Positions 1-6,765 of a DNA stretch of 15,040 nt are shown one piece after another. Source of the DNA: Nanoarchaeales archaeon (lineage in GTDB: Archaea; Nanobdellota; Nanobdellia; Woesearchaeales; UBA583). The notes under the pieces are model-generated. The model made no database searches. It saw nothing but the letters and a program-made list of their open reading frames with translations, and was not told where the DNA came from. The translations under genes and the position numbers were made by a program. Position 1 is the first letter of the stretch. Each line of letters begins with the position of its first letter. The stretch spans positions 1 through 15,040 of the forward strand of contig JABSQY010000035.1 of NCBI GenBank assembly GCA_013215525.1. Direction: 5' to 3'.

Positions 1-120
1 TATCATATATATTTCTCAATAATTTTGTTTTTAATTGTTTGTTTTACTTCTTATAAGTTTTTAACTTTAGATTTAGATTATACTTTTTTATTTTTATCAA
101 AATTATTCATTATGTGTTAA
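1..120 (+). CDS. Possible 3' end of an upstream gene (partial)
   Basis: Reading frame 1 is open from the first base to TAA at 118-120, giving 39 residues that are mostly hydrophobic (Phe, Leu, Ile). A T-rich stretch follows at 130-157, as expected after an archaeal gene end. The reading could be the last segment of a membrane protein, but in such AT-rich DNA a frame of this length can be open by chance. No family can be recognised. Confidence 0.2.
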   Translation, partial: YHIYFSIILFLIVCFTSYKFLTLDLDYTFLFLSKLFIMC

Positions 121-129
121 ATTTATGGT

Positions 130-157
130 GTTTTTTTTAATTTTTTAATTCTTTTTA
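130..157 (+). terminator. T-rich tract, possible archaeal terminator
   Basis: A run of eight T and another of six T lie just after the TAA at 118-120. Archaeal RNA polymerase often terminates at T-rich stretches without a hairpin. The tract also lies upstream of the promoter of the next gene. Support is only by composition. Confidence 0.25.
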
Positions 158-184
158 GAAATATTAATTATTTACAAGACAAAG

Positions 185-194
185 TTATATAAAT
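185..194 (+). promoter_or_regulatory. TATA-like box for the phosphoribosyltransferase-fold gene
   Basis: TTATATAAAT matches an archaeal TATA box. Transcription would start near 215-220, leaving an untranslated leader of about 80 bases that ends in AAGGAG (281-286), nine bases before the GTG at 296. This unit therefore looks leadered, unlike the next ones. Confidence 0.4.
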
Positions 195-295
195 AATGTA
201 TGAATAAATAATTTATGTTATTAACAATTAATAATTGTATTGAATATTTGGAACAACAAGTGATTTAACTTTATTTTAATAAGGAGTATTCACTA

Positions 296-820
296 GTGGA
301 CGGAACTAAAAAAAATTTGATTTTTGGTAAGGAAATTGAAAAACTGGTTAGAGATAGTCATAATGTGATTTATTTTCAATATATGTTACAACTAATTATG
401 GGAGATTATCCAGATGGGTGTTTGATTATAAGTCCAGGTGGGTTTGGTCTTATTTTTAAAAATTATTTAAGGGGATTAAATCTCTTACATAAATATAAAA
501 TCATTAATTTAAATCTAAGTCTTCGTTCTAAAAGTAATACTGAAACTAAGGCGAATCTTAAAAAAATCGTTACAAATTTAAAGTTAATTATTAATAAGGA
601 ACTTCAATTTGTTAAAGATATAATTTTTGTAGATGATACTTTTTACTCAGGTAATACTTATCTTTTATCAAAACAAATTATTAGTCAGGTTAATATGAAT
701 TTTTCAAAAGGTTATTTTTTTTTTAATTTTTCTGGCAAAATATTAGATAATTCATTAATTAGTTTTATTGATGCTTCAAAAATATTGGATGATGAAGAAG
801 AAAGAGTGAAAAATATTTAA
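296..820 (+). CDS. Phosphoribosyltransferase-fold protein
   Basis: This is a 174-residue protein. Residues 109-124 read IIFVDDTFYSGNTYLL, the PRPP-binding loop of type I phosphoribosyltransferases: two acidic residues, D113 and D114, after a hydrophobic strand, then T115, G119 and T121. Residues 41-61 (GCLIISPGGFGLIFKNYLRG) may form the upstream strand and pyrophosphate loop. Such enzymes transfer phosphoribose from PRPP to a base, and some relatives are regulators instead; the substrate cannot be read here. The GTG start is well supported, because AAGGAG lies at 281-286 and an in-frame TAA at 266-268 leaves no other start upstream. A run of ten T at 715-724 encodes the FFFNF segment. The C-terminus is acidic (DDEEERVKNI). 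A PfkB kinase lies 98 bases downstream, and together they could belong to nucleoside or ribose-phosphate salvage, which is inference. Confidence 0.75.
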   Translation: MDGTKKNLIFGKEIEKLVRDSHNVIYFQYMLQLIMGDYPDGCLIISPGGFGLIFKNYLRGLNLLHKYKIINLNLSLRSKSNTETKANLKKIVTNLKLIINKELQFVKDIIFVDDTFYSGNTYLLSKQIISQVNMNFSKGYFFFNFSGKILDNSLISFIDASKILDDEEERVKNI

Positions 821-850
821 ATTTAAAATTTAATTTTCTTATTTATTTTA

Positions 851-871
851 TATTCTTTCATTTTTCTTTTT
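851..871 (+). terminator. T-rich tract after the phosphoribosyltransferase gene
   Basis: A pyrimidine-rich stretch, nearly all T with a few C, follows the TAA at 818-820 and runs into the TATA box of the next gene. It is consistent with T-tract termination in archaea. There is no strong hairpin. Confidence 0.3.
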
Positions 872-879
872 TTTATATA
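872..879 (+). promoter_or_regulatory. TATA box of the PfkB kinase gene
   Basis: TTTATATA lies about 43 bases before the ATG at 919. An initiation site 26 bases downstream would give a leader of roughly 15-20 bases. No Shine-Dalgarno match is seen ahead of the ATG, which suits a very short or leaderless mRNA. Confidence 0.45.
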
Positions 880-918
880 ATGAATTAAAATTATAAACTA
901 TTATTTTGTATTTATTTT

Positions 919-1845
919 ATGAAAAGAAATTCTAATACTGATTTTTTTGTTGTAGGTTCTAATATTTTAGATGAGACAATTGAATTACCTGAAAAATTTA
1001 GTGAAGTTAATTTAGGGGAAAAGATTAGAATTCCAAATGATTTTAAGAAAAGTATTGGTGGTGGTGGTGTTAATATTTCTGTAAGTATTGCAAAATTAGG
1101 TGGCAAAGTTAGTTATTTAGGAAAACATTCTCATGACTCTTACAAAGTTGTAAAATCAGATTTAGAAGAAAATGGAGTATATGTTGTAAAAACTAAATTG
1201 TCTAAAATTGGTTGCGCAAAGTCTGTGATACTTGATACTGAAGATCACGATAGAGTGATTTTCACGTTTCGTGGTCAGAATTCTTATCTTGAATTTAACG
1301 ATTTTGATTTTGATAAAATTAATTCTAAATTTTATTATTTTACATCATTACAAGGAAAAAGTTTTGAGACTCAAATTAAATTAATTAATGAAATTCGTTC
1401 TAAAAATAATTCTGCTATTTTTTGTTATGGGGCAAGTTCTACACTTGTAGGGAAAGAACCTAAATTAAATAATTTAATTAAAAAATGTGATATAATTATT
1501 TTAAATTTAGATGAAGCTCGAATTTTATCTGGTTGTAAAAATGTTATTGATTGTTTGAAAAATATTTATTATTTAGGTTTACGTGTTGTTGTAATTACTG
1601 ATGGAGCAAATGGAAGTTATGTTTATGATGGAGAAAAAGATTACTTTTCTAAATCGTTAGGTTCTGTAGCTGTTGATGCAACTGGTGCAGGTGATTGTTA
1701 TGGTGCAACATTTTTTTATTTTTATTGTAATAATTATTCTATTAAAGATTGTATGAAATTTGCATCAAAAAATTCAGGTAGTGTGATTTCCAAAGTAGGT
1801 GCACATATTGGTTTACTTGGTTTTGATGAAATTGTTAACGAATAA
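919..1845 (+). CDS. PfkB-family carbohydrate/nucleoside kinase
   Basis: This 308-residue protein has the usual length for ribokinase/PfkB enzymes. The first signature, GGGGVNISVSIAKLGG (47-62), carries the Gly-rich turn and Asn that bind the sugar. The C-terminal signature VDATGAGDCYGATF (252-265) holds the anion-hole GAGD with catalytic base D259. N196-L-D-E199 matches the NxxE motif that helps coordinate Mg/phosphate. The enzyme should phosphorylate a hydroxymethyl group of a sugar or nucleoside using ATP in the cytoplasm. Family members act on ribose, adenosine, fructose or 2-keto-3-deoxygluconate, and sequence alone does not settle which. The start at 919 places the first strand (DFFVVGSNILDE) where PfkB proteins begin. 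No SD is present. The neighbouring phosphoribosyltransferase-fold gene hints at ribose or nucleoside use. Confidence 0.9.
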   Translation: MKRNSNTDFFVVGSNILDETIELPEKFSEVNLGEKIRIPNDFKKSIGGGGVNISVSIAKLGGKVSYLGKHSHDSYKVVKSDLEENGVYVVKTKLSKIGCAKSVILDTEDHDRVIFTFRGQNSYLEFNDFDFDKINSKFYYFTSLQGKSFETQIKLINEIRSKNNSAIFCYGASSTLVGKEPKLNNLIKKCDIIILNLDEARILSGCKNVIDCLKNIYYLGLRVVVITDGANGSYVYDGEKDYFSKSLGSVAVDATGAGDCYGATFFYFYCNNYSIKDCMKFASKNSGSVISKVGAHIGLLGFDEIVNE

Positions 1846-1881
1846 AATATGGTTGTGACTGATAGTGACAAAATGAGCAAG

Positions 1882-1889
1882 TTTATATA
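1882..1889 (+). promoter_or_regulatory. TATA box of the interrupted kinase-fold gene
   Basis: TTTATATA is centred about 25 bases before the ATG at 1911, the position expected when transcription starts at or next to the start codon. No SD is present. This supports 1911 as a real, leaderless start. Confidence 0.55.
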
Positions 1890-1910
1890 CAATCCTATAT
1901 TTAAAACTTT

Positions 1911-2135
1911 ATGGATACTTATACTTTTGATCCAAATGCTAGAAAACTAGATGTGGAATATACTATTAATAATTTGGATAACTCTGAATTTAATTTAGTC
2001 AACTCAATTTCTTCTTGGGATAATCCTAATCGATATGTTGATTCGATTTTCTCTTTAGCTGGTAGAAGTATATTTGTAAGGAGTCCAACTATTGTCCAAA
2101 ATGATTCTAATGAAATAGTTGGTAAATTTTCATGA
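1911..2135 (+). CDS. N-terminal part of a kinase-fold gene cut by in-frame TGA
   Basis: These 74 codons run from a leaderless ATG with a well-placed TATA box to TGA at 2133-2135. The same frame continues open, without another stop, to 3053. No family is recognised in this part, which is hydrophilic with many Asn, Asp and Ser (DPNARKLDVEYTINNLDNSE and onward). It is most simply the N-terminal region of one protein of 380 codons whose kinase-like domain lies after the TGA. The alternatives are a genuine short protein, programmed read-through, a recent nonsense mutation, or a sequencing error. The start is convincing; what happens at the TGA is not known. Confidence 0.5.
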   Translation: MDTYTFDPNARKLDVEYTINNLDNSEFNLVNSISSWDNPNRYVDSIFSLAGRSIFVRSPTIVQNDSNEIVGKFS

Positions 2136-2195
2136 TTACAAATTATTGGTTGTGGTGGAGATATATCTCTTGCGAAAAATCAACGTTTATCTGGG

Positions 2196-3053
2196 TTGGA
2201 GTCTAGATTTATTGAAGCTCCAAGTAATGTGAATGCTGTTGATACAATGTCACATTTATTTCAAACAAAAAAATTTATTGGTGATAGTGCTGGTGCTGGC
2301 TGTAAACTTGTGCTTGGAGTTAAAGATTATGTGCCTTTACGTGCTATGGATTTATGTGAAGCTAGGAATCGAAAAAATCTTACTAAAGTTATGAGAGATA
2401 TTGTATCGAAACATAATTCTGGTGATTATAGACTTCCATTTGTTGTTCCAACTTTAGTTGCCGAGGGGATTTATTGTGATTTGTTAGATGAGTCAGATAA
2501 TCCTTTAGCTTTTCAAGTGTACAGAGTTCCAGAAAAACCAAGATTTACAACTCAATCTCTTAATTATTTTAAAGATTCTATTTTAGGAGAAAAAAATCTA
2601 AAAAATCTAGGAAAATTTAGTAATAATTTAGGTTTAACCTTAAGAAATTTTCATGAGTTGGGTTATGTTCATATGCAACCCCACATGGATAATTTTTCAA
2701 TGTTATCTAATTCAAAAAAGTTACGAGTTTATGCGACAGACTTAGGAACTTTAGAAGATGTTTCTGAAAATCCTTTTCGTGAAAAGTATATGGCTTTAGA
2801 TAATTTAATTTTTGGAAAATCTTTATTTACTGGAGCAGACATTTTGTGCAAAGGAGTGTTTAATGAGATGGAGAGTGGTGGAAAATTGGCATTAGCTTAT
2901 TTTCAATTAATTTTAGATAATTTTTTTGCGGGTTATCATAGGCCTGAACTTAATTCTGGTGAGATGAGTTTGGATGCTTTTGAGAATAATTTAAGTTTAT
3001 ATTATCACTGTATTAAAAATAATGATTTTAAAACTTTATTTGAATATGCTTAA
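2196..3053 (+). CDS. Protein-kinase-fold (LPS-kinase/APH-like) protein, in frame after TGA
   Basis: Counting from TTG at 2196 gives 285 residues. GAGCKLVLGVKDY (33-45) resembles the Gly-rich strand and ATP-binding Lys region (K43). A hinge-like FQVYRVPEK lies at 106-114. HMQPHMDNF (159-167) resembles the catalytic loop of small-molecule kinases (HxxxHxxN), and TDLGTL (181-186) fits the metal-binding DFG-type position with D182. The fold resembles lipopolysaccharide kinase or aminoglycoside phosphotransferase relatives; the substrate is unknown. The 5' end is doubtful. No ATG or GTG lies between the TGA (2133) and 2196, the TTG has no SD at usable distance, and codons 2136-2195 are open in the same frame with a plausible continuation (LQIIGCGGDISLAK). 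I therefore read this as the main body of the gene starting at 1911. Confidence 0.6.
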   Translation: MESRFIEAPSNVNAVDTMSHLFQTKKFIGDSAGAGCKLVLGVKDYVPLRAMDLCEARNRKNLTKVMRDIVSKHNSGDYRLPFVVPTLVAEGIYCDLLDESDNPLAFQVYRVPEKPRFTTQSLNYFKDSILGEKNLKNLGKFSNNLGLTLRNFHELGYVHMQPHMDNFSMLSNSKKLRVYATDLGTLEDVSENPFREKYMALDNLIFGKSLFTGADILCKGVFNEMESGGKLALAYFQLILDNFFAGYHRPELNSGEMSLDAFENNLSLYYHCIKNNDFKTLFEYA

Positions 3054-3140
3054 CTTTAATATTTACAAATAAATTTGGATTTATTATTATGTATTATGAT
3101 TATTTAAATCTATATTTGTTGTTTTTTCTTGTAAAAATAA

Positions 3141-3178
3141 AAAATCAAGAAATATAAATATTTCTAAGCCTTGATTTT
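3141..3178. repeat. Nested inverted repeats upstream of the ABC operon promoter
   Basis: AAAATCAAG (3141-3149) is repeated as its reverse complement CTTGATTTT (3170-3178). Inside this, AGAAATA (3148-3154) pairs with TATTTCT (3159-3165). The two arms overlap by two bases, so the hairpins are partly alternative. The element sits 34 bases before the ATPase TATA box. It could be an operator for a dimeric regulator or part of the 3' end of the upstream transcript. Confidence 0.45.
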
Positions 3179-3211
3179 AATTTTAGTTTCACATAAAATT
3201 AATATAAAACA

Positions 3212-3219
3212 TTATAAAT
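3212..3219 (+). promoter_or_regulatory. TATA-like box of the ABC transporter operon
   Basis: TTATAAAT is centred about 25 bases before the ATG at 3240, which has no SD, so a leaderless transcript is likely. It appears to be the only strong promoter candidate for the 8.4-kb run of genes that follows. Confidence 0.45.
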
Positions 3220-3239
3220 ATGAAAAACTATTGTTATTT

Positions 3240-4280
3240 ATGATTAAAAAAGGTCAAACAATAATTGAAGTTAAAAATTTAAATAAAATTTTTAAAATAC
3301 CGAAAAAGAGTAAGAATTTATCTTGGATGAAGAAAAGATTATCTTGGGTTTATAGAGAATGGGAAGATAAAGTTGCTGTTAAAAACATTGATTTAACTAT
3401 TAAATCTGGAGAGATTTTAGGTTACCTTGGACCAAATGGTGCTGGTAAATCTACAACAATTAAAATGCTTACAGGGATTCTACATCCTACTTCTGGAGAG
3501 ATTAAAGTTCTTGGTGGACTTTCTCCATTTGATGATAGAAATGAGTACACACAAAATATTGGTGTAGTTTTTGGACAACGTTCAATTCTTGCATATGATA
3601 TTGCTGTAAAAGATTCTTTTAGATTATTTAAAGCAATTTATGGTTTATCTGAAGAATTTTATCAAGAGAGAGTAAAGTATCTTGTTGAGATGCTTGGGAT
3701 TGATGAGTTTTTTGAAACTCCTTATCGTATGCTTTCACTTGGTGAGAAAATGAGATGTGAACTTGCTGCAAGTTTTTTACATAAACCACAAATTGTATTT
3801 TTAGATGAACCTACTATTGGTCTTGATGCGAATGCAAAAATTACAATTAGAAGTTTTTTAAAAGAAATTAATGAAAAAGAAAATGTAACTATTATGATTA
3901 CAACTCATGATATGGATGATATTGAAGAACTGTGTAGTCGTATTGTTTTAATTGATAAAGGTGAAGTTGCATATAGTGGTTCACTTGATAAGTTTAAACA
4001 AAAGTATTCAAATTGGAAACGTATTAATATTCATTTTAAAGAAATTACTAAACCTAAAAAGTTTGAGAGTTTAAAGAAAAAATTTGAATTTAATTTAAAG
4101 TCTAAAAATAATTGTACTTTTAAAGTTCCTTTAAAGGAAAACTTAGGGTCATTTTTATCTGAATTGATTGGGTGTGTTGATTTAATTGATTTATCTATTA
4201 CTGAACCTAAACTTGAAAATATTGTTGCGAAAATGTATGATAAAGTTAAAGAGAGTAAAGAATCTACTGAGGAAAAATAA
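3240..4280 (+). CDS. ABC transporter ATP-binding protein (COG4586-like)
   Basis: This is a 346-residue cytoplasmic ATPase that would drive the membrane permeases encoded directly downstream. Walker A is GPNGAGKST (64-72), the Q-loop glutamine is Q113, the signature is LSLGEKMRCELA (165-176), Walker B is IVFLDEPT (185-192) with catalytic E190, the D-loop is GLDA (194-197) and the switch histidine is H223. The signature with LSLG and MRCELAA, and the long N-terminal part before the core (KSKNLSWMKKRLSW), fit the COG4586 group that works with COG4587 and COG3694 permeases. A C-terminal domain of about 100 residues follows the core. I chose ATG 3240 because a TATA box lies 25 bases upstream and the product then begins just before the first strand (TIIEVKNLNKIF). 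Only one ATPase is present for nine permeases, so it probably acts as a homodimer shared among them. Confidence 0.93.
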   Translation: MIKKGQTIIEVKNLNKIFKIPKKSKNLSWMKKRLSWVYREWEDKVAVKNIDLTIKSGEILGYLGPNGAGKSTTIKMLTGILHPTSGEIKVLGGLSPFDDRNEYTQNIGVVFGQRSILAYDIAVKDSFRLFKAIYGLSEEFYQERVKYLVEMLGIDEFFETPYRMLSLGEKMRCELAASFLHKPQIVFLDEPTIGLDANAKITIRSFLKEINEKENVTIMITTHDMDDIEELCSRIVLIDKGEVAYSGSLDKFKQKYSNWKRINIHFKEITKPKKFESLKKKFEFNLKSKNNCTFKVPLKENLGSFLSELIGCVDLIDLSITEPKLENIVAKMYDKVKESKESTEEK

Positions 4281-4281
4281 A

Positions 4282-5109
4282 ATGAGTGATATTAAAGAAA
4301 AAAAGTCAAGTGTATATACTGAATATTTTAAGATTGGATTTAGAAAATCTATTGAATATAAAAGTTATATTATTTCAGCATTAACTACTCCAGTTTTTAT
4401 GGGAGTATTTTTTTATTTTATTTGGAGTTATATTTATGAAGTAAAATCTGCAGGTGTTGCTAATTTTCAAATAGGTGGATTTACTTTTGAAGAGATGATG
4501 GTTTATTTAATTATTGGATTATTAATTAATTCAATTAGGAGTTCAGAAATTTCTGAATCTATTGCTCAAACAATTAAATCTGGTGATATTGCAATTTATC
4601 TGTGTAGGCCTGTAAATTTTGTTAAATCATTACTTGCTGATGGAATTGGAACTAAAATTATTCCATTATTAACTTTTACAGTTTTATTAATTGGAATGAC
4701 TTATTTGTTTAATTTACCTTATCCAAGTGGAACTATATTTATTATCTTTTTAGTTTATGCATTTTTTATGTTACTATTTGATATTATTTTATATGTAATT
4801 ATTGGAGGTTTATCTTTTTGGTTTGTAGAGATTTGGGGAATTCGTGCAAGTATTGAACAAGTGTTATGGATTTTATCTGGACGTGTACTTCCTTTAAGTT
4901 TATTTCCAGTTTGGTTTTTAGATTTTATTAAATTTACACCTTTCTTTTATTTAGAGTATACTTTTGCAAGATTATACTTAGGAAAAATAGGAGTTATGGA
5001 AGCGTTTAGTGCGCTTGGAGTGTTTATATTTTGGATTATTATGCTTAGTTTATTAATGAGATTTATTTATAAAAAAGGGTTTGCAAAGATGGAGGCATTT
5101 GGAGGATAA
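4282..5109 (+). CDS. ABC-2 permease, constant subunit (COG4587-like)
   Basis: This 275-residue membrane protein begins one base after the ATPase stop. It has GAGGA at 4269-4273, eight bases from the ATG, so it is translated in the same transcript. About six membrane segments can be seen, roughly at 28-50, 71-86, 125-143, 150-177, 192-215 and 240-262. The loop GDIAIYLCRPVN (101-112) and the segment GRVLPLSLFPVWF (200-212), followed by FTPFFYLEYTFARLYLG, are typical of COG4587 permeases, which pair with a COG3694 partner. It is the only gene of this type here and would be the fixed half of the transmembrane pore. Its end, KMEAFGG, resembles the YEAYG tails of the later permeases, and its last codons contain GGAGG at 5091-5095 and at 5101-5105. 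The substrate is unknown. Confidence 0.88.
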   Translation: MSDIKEKKSSVYTEYFKIGFRKSIEYKSYIISALTTPVFMGVFFYFIWSYIYEVKSAGVANFQIGGFTFEEMMVYLIIGLLINSIRSSEISESIAQTIKSGDIAIYLCRPVNFVKSLLADGIGTKIIPLLTFTVLLIGMTYLFNLPYPSGTIFIIFLVYAFFMLLFDIILYVIIGGLSFWFVEIWGIRASIEQVLWILSGRVLPLSLFPVWFLDFIKFTPFFYLEYTFARLYLGKIGVMEAFSALGVFIFWIIMLSLLMRFIYKKGFAKMEAFGG

Positions 5110-5133
5110 GTTTTTATTTTTATAAAAACTTAT
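5106..5133 (+). promoter_or_regulatory. Perfect 12-bp hairpin between SD and start of first array permease
   Basis: Bases 5106-5117 (ATAAGTTTTTAT) are the exact reverse complement of 5122-5133, with a four-base T loop. The structure begins right after GGAGG (5101-5105), contains the stop of the preceding gene, and ends on the first two bases of the ATG at 5132. If it folds in mRNA it could hide the start codon or, with the base of the stem open, bring the distant GGAGG next to the ATG. The imperfect fit to a terminator (no T-run afterwards) makes a translational role more likely. Confidence 0.6.
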
Positions 5134-5947
5134 GTTTGTAGATAAAACAGTTATGAGTCTAGTACGTCATTTAGATTTTTTGAAAGAGAACATTATTATT
5201 ATGGTTAAATTATTAACTGAATTTAAAGCTAGTTTTTATTCAGTTATCTTTGAACAATTTTTTTTTACAATTATTAATGTTTTTATGTTTTCAGTTTTAT
5301 TTACAAATTTTGGTGAAGTTATTGGATGGAGTTTTACTGATTTTATTTTATTTTTAATTTTATTTGATTTTTTTGAAGTTTTTATAGGAATTTTTTTTTG
5401 GAATGATTGGTTAAAAATTGAAATTATTAATGGGAGTTTTAATTTGAGAAATACAAAACCATTGAATGTTTATTGGAATACTTATTTTAGTAAATTGTCA
5501 CATTATGCTTTATTATATACAGTTTTAACTTTTTTCATTTATAGTTTTTTTATTTTATATTTTAGTATTGAATTATTTAATATATTTTTAGGAATTGGAG
5601 TTTTTTTATTAATTGGAATTTTTTGGATTTCTTTTTCTGAGTTTATTAGAAGTTTAGATTGGTTTTTTTTAGGTTTATCACAAATTGTGTGGCAACCTTT
5701 AAATAGATTAAATTATGGATTTAGAACTTTTCCTTCACCATTTTTTAAAAGTTTTAATTTTAAGTTTTTGTTTTTTTTCTTTCCTGTCTATTTGTTAGGA
5801 GATGTATTATTACCAATTTTAAAAGGTGAAGAGGTTTTAAATTTAATGAGTTATATTTGGTTTTTAGTTATTGGTATTGTTGTTTTAATTACGTGTACAA
5901 GTGTTGCGTGGCGTTATGGATTAAGTAAATATGAGGCGTATGGTTAA
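5132..5947 (+). CDS. ABC-2 permease, array member 1 (COG3694-like)
   Basis: This 271-residue protein has about six membrane segments (near 36-58, 71-90, 126-148, 151-171, 209-230 and 240-257). Marks of the COG3694/ABC2_membrane_6 type are the GWSFTDFILF strand after the first segment, the cytoplasmic loop GSFNLRNTKPLNVYW (101-115) with the Lys-Pro pair, and FPSPFF (200-205), matching the YPxxIF motif of the family. It would form a pore with the 4282 permease and be powered by the 3240 ATPase. ATG 5132 gives the same length as the next gene; a later ATG at 5153 is possible. There is no SD at normal distance, because GGAGG is separated by the hairpin at 5106-5133. It is the closest relative of array member 2: 32 of the last 41 residues are identical. 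Confidence 0.88.
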   Translation: MFVDKTVMSLVRHLDFLKENIIIMVKLLTEFKASFYSVIFEQFFFTIINVFMFSVLFTNFGEVIGWSFTDFILFLILFDFFEVFIGIFFWNDWLKIEIINGSFNLRNTKPLNVYWNTYFSKLSHYALLYTVLTFFIYSFFILYFSIELFNIFLGIGVFLLIGIFWISFSEFIRSLDWFFLGLSQIVWQPLNRLNYGFRTFPSPFFKSFNFKFLFFFFPVYLLGDVLLPILKGEEVLNLMSYIWFLVIGIVVLITCTSVAWRYGLSKYEAYG

Positions 5948-5948
5948 A

Positions 5949-6764
5949 ATGGATTTGAAAATTAAAAATTTTGGTTTAGTTCGTCATTTAGATTTTTTGA
6001 AAGAGAATATTCTTATTATGTTTAAATTAGTTACTGAATTTAAAACTAATTTTTATTCAATTGTATTGGAGAGAACTGTTTATCTATTTGTAAATATTTT
6101 ATTATTTTCAATTTTATTCAATAATTTTGGAAGTGTTATAGGTTGGGAATTTTCTGATTTTATTTTATTTTTATTATTAGTTGATTTTTTTGCAGTTCTT
6201 TTAGGGATTGTCACGTGGAAAAGTTGGATTAGATATGAAATTACGCTTGGAGGTTTTAATTCATCTATCACTAAACCGATAAATATTTTTTGGTTTAATT
6301 ATATTCATACTTTATCATATTATGGTTTATTGTATACTATTTTAACTTTTTTTATTTCAATTGTTTTTATTTTATATTTTAATATTGTTTTTATGAATAT
6401 TTTTTTAGGAATTAGTTTATTTTTATTAATTGGATTTTTTTGGCTTTCTATTTCAGAATTTTTTAGAAGTTTAGATTGGATTATGATTGGATTATCTGGG
6501 ATTTCTTGGACTCCATTTAGAAACTTGAATCAAGGTTTTAAAAATTTCCCTTCTCCTTTTTTTAAAAATTTTGAGTTTAAATTTTTATTTTTTTTATTTC
6601 CAAATTTTTTGATTGCATATTTATTGTTACCAATTTTAAAGGGTGATACTGTTATTAATTTAATGAATTATGTTTGGTTTTTAGTTATTGGGAGTATTGT
6701 TTTAATTACGTGTACAAGTATTGTGTGGCGTTATGGATTAAGTAAGTATGAGGCATATGGTTAA
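5949..6764 (+). CDS. ABC-2 permease, array member 2 (COG3694-like)
   Basis: This 271-residue protein aligns without gaps to array member 1 (shared LVRHLDFLKEN at 10-20, FPSPFF at 200-205, ITCTS and WRYGLSKYEAYG near the end), which points to a relatively recent tandem duplication. The substrate-loop segment is GGFNSSITKPINIFW (101-115). Six membrane segments lie at positions matching member 1. Three in-frame ATGs are possible at 5931, 5940 and 5949. I chose 5949 because it lies one base after the preceding stop and 12 bases after GAGG (5933-5936), whereas ATG 5940 is only three bases from GAGG. A longer form would begin MRRMVK and overlap the previous gene. Confidence 0.86.
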   Translation: MDLKIKNFGLVRHLDFLKENILIMFKLVTEFKTNFYSIVLERTVYLFVNILLFSILFNNFGSVIGWEFSDFILFLLLVDFFAVLLGIVTWKSWIRYEITLGGFNSSITKPINIFWFNYIHTLSYYGLLYTILTFFISIVFILYFNIVFMNIFLGISLFLLIGFFWLSISEFFRSLDWIMIGLSGISWTPFRNLNQGFKNFPSPFFKNFEFKFLFFLFPNFLIAYLLLPILKGDTVINLMNYVWFLVIGSIVLITCTSIVWRYGLSKYEAYG

Positions 6765-6765
6765 A

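Larger units (their letters stand above)
3054..3239. other. Intergenic region before the ABC operon
   Basis: This 186-base stretch lies between the kinase-fold gene and the ABC ATPase. It holds the inverted repeats at 3141-3178 and the TATA-like box at 3212-3219. No convincing coding sequence is seen; a frame open from TTG at 3171 into the ATPase lacks an SD and encodes a Lys/Ile-rich extension unlike ABC ATPases. Confidence 0.6.

Noticed and set aside
912..1106. Minus-strand open frame with a run of prolines
   Set aside because: It lies wholly inside the PfkB kinase gene. The prolines are the reverse complement of the kinase's GGGG motif codons. No promoter or SD is seen.
1849..1947. Short 32-codon frame from ATG 1849
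   Set aside because: It overlaps the well-supported leaderless start at 1911 in another frame, has no SD, and shows no family features.
2133..2135. TGA read as Trp or selenocysteine under an alternative code
   Set aside because: TGG is used for Trp throughout, and TGA ends two permeases right after the conserved tail (10748 and 11595), so genome-wide reassignment is unlikely. Local read-through remains open.
3171..3239. Upstream TTG start giving a 23-residue extension of the ABC ATPase
   Set aside because: There is no SD, the extension is unlike ABC ATPases, and the ATG at 3240 has a TATA-like box at leaderless distance. The stretch is better read as promoter.
4186..4281. Upstream start extending the first permease by 32 residues into the ATPase gene
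   Set aside because: The extension is the out-of-frame reading of the ATPase C-terminus. ATG 4282 has GAGGA at eight-base spacing.
6080..6271. Minus-strand open frame inside permease array member 2
   Set aside because: It is antisense to a well-supported permease and has no recognisable features.
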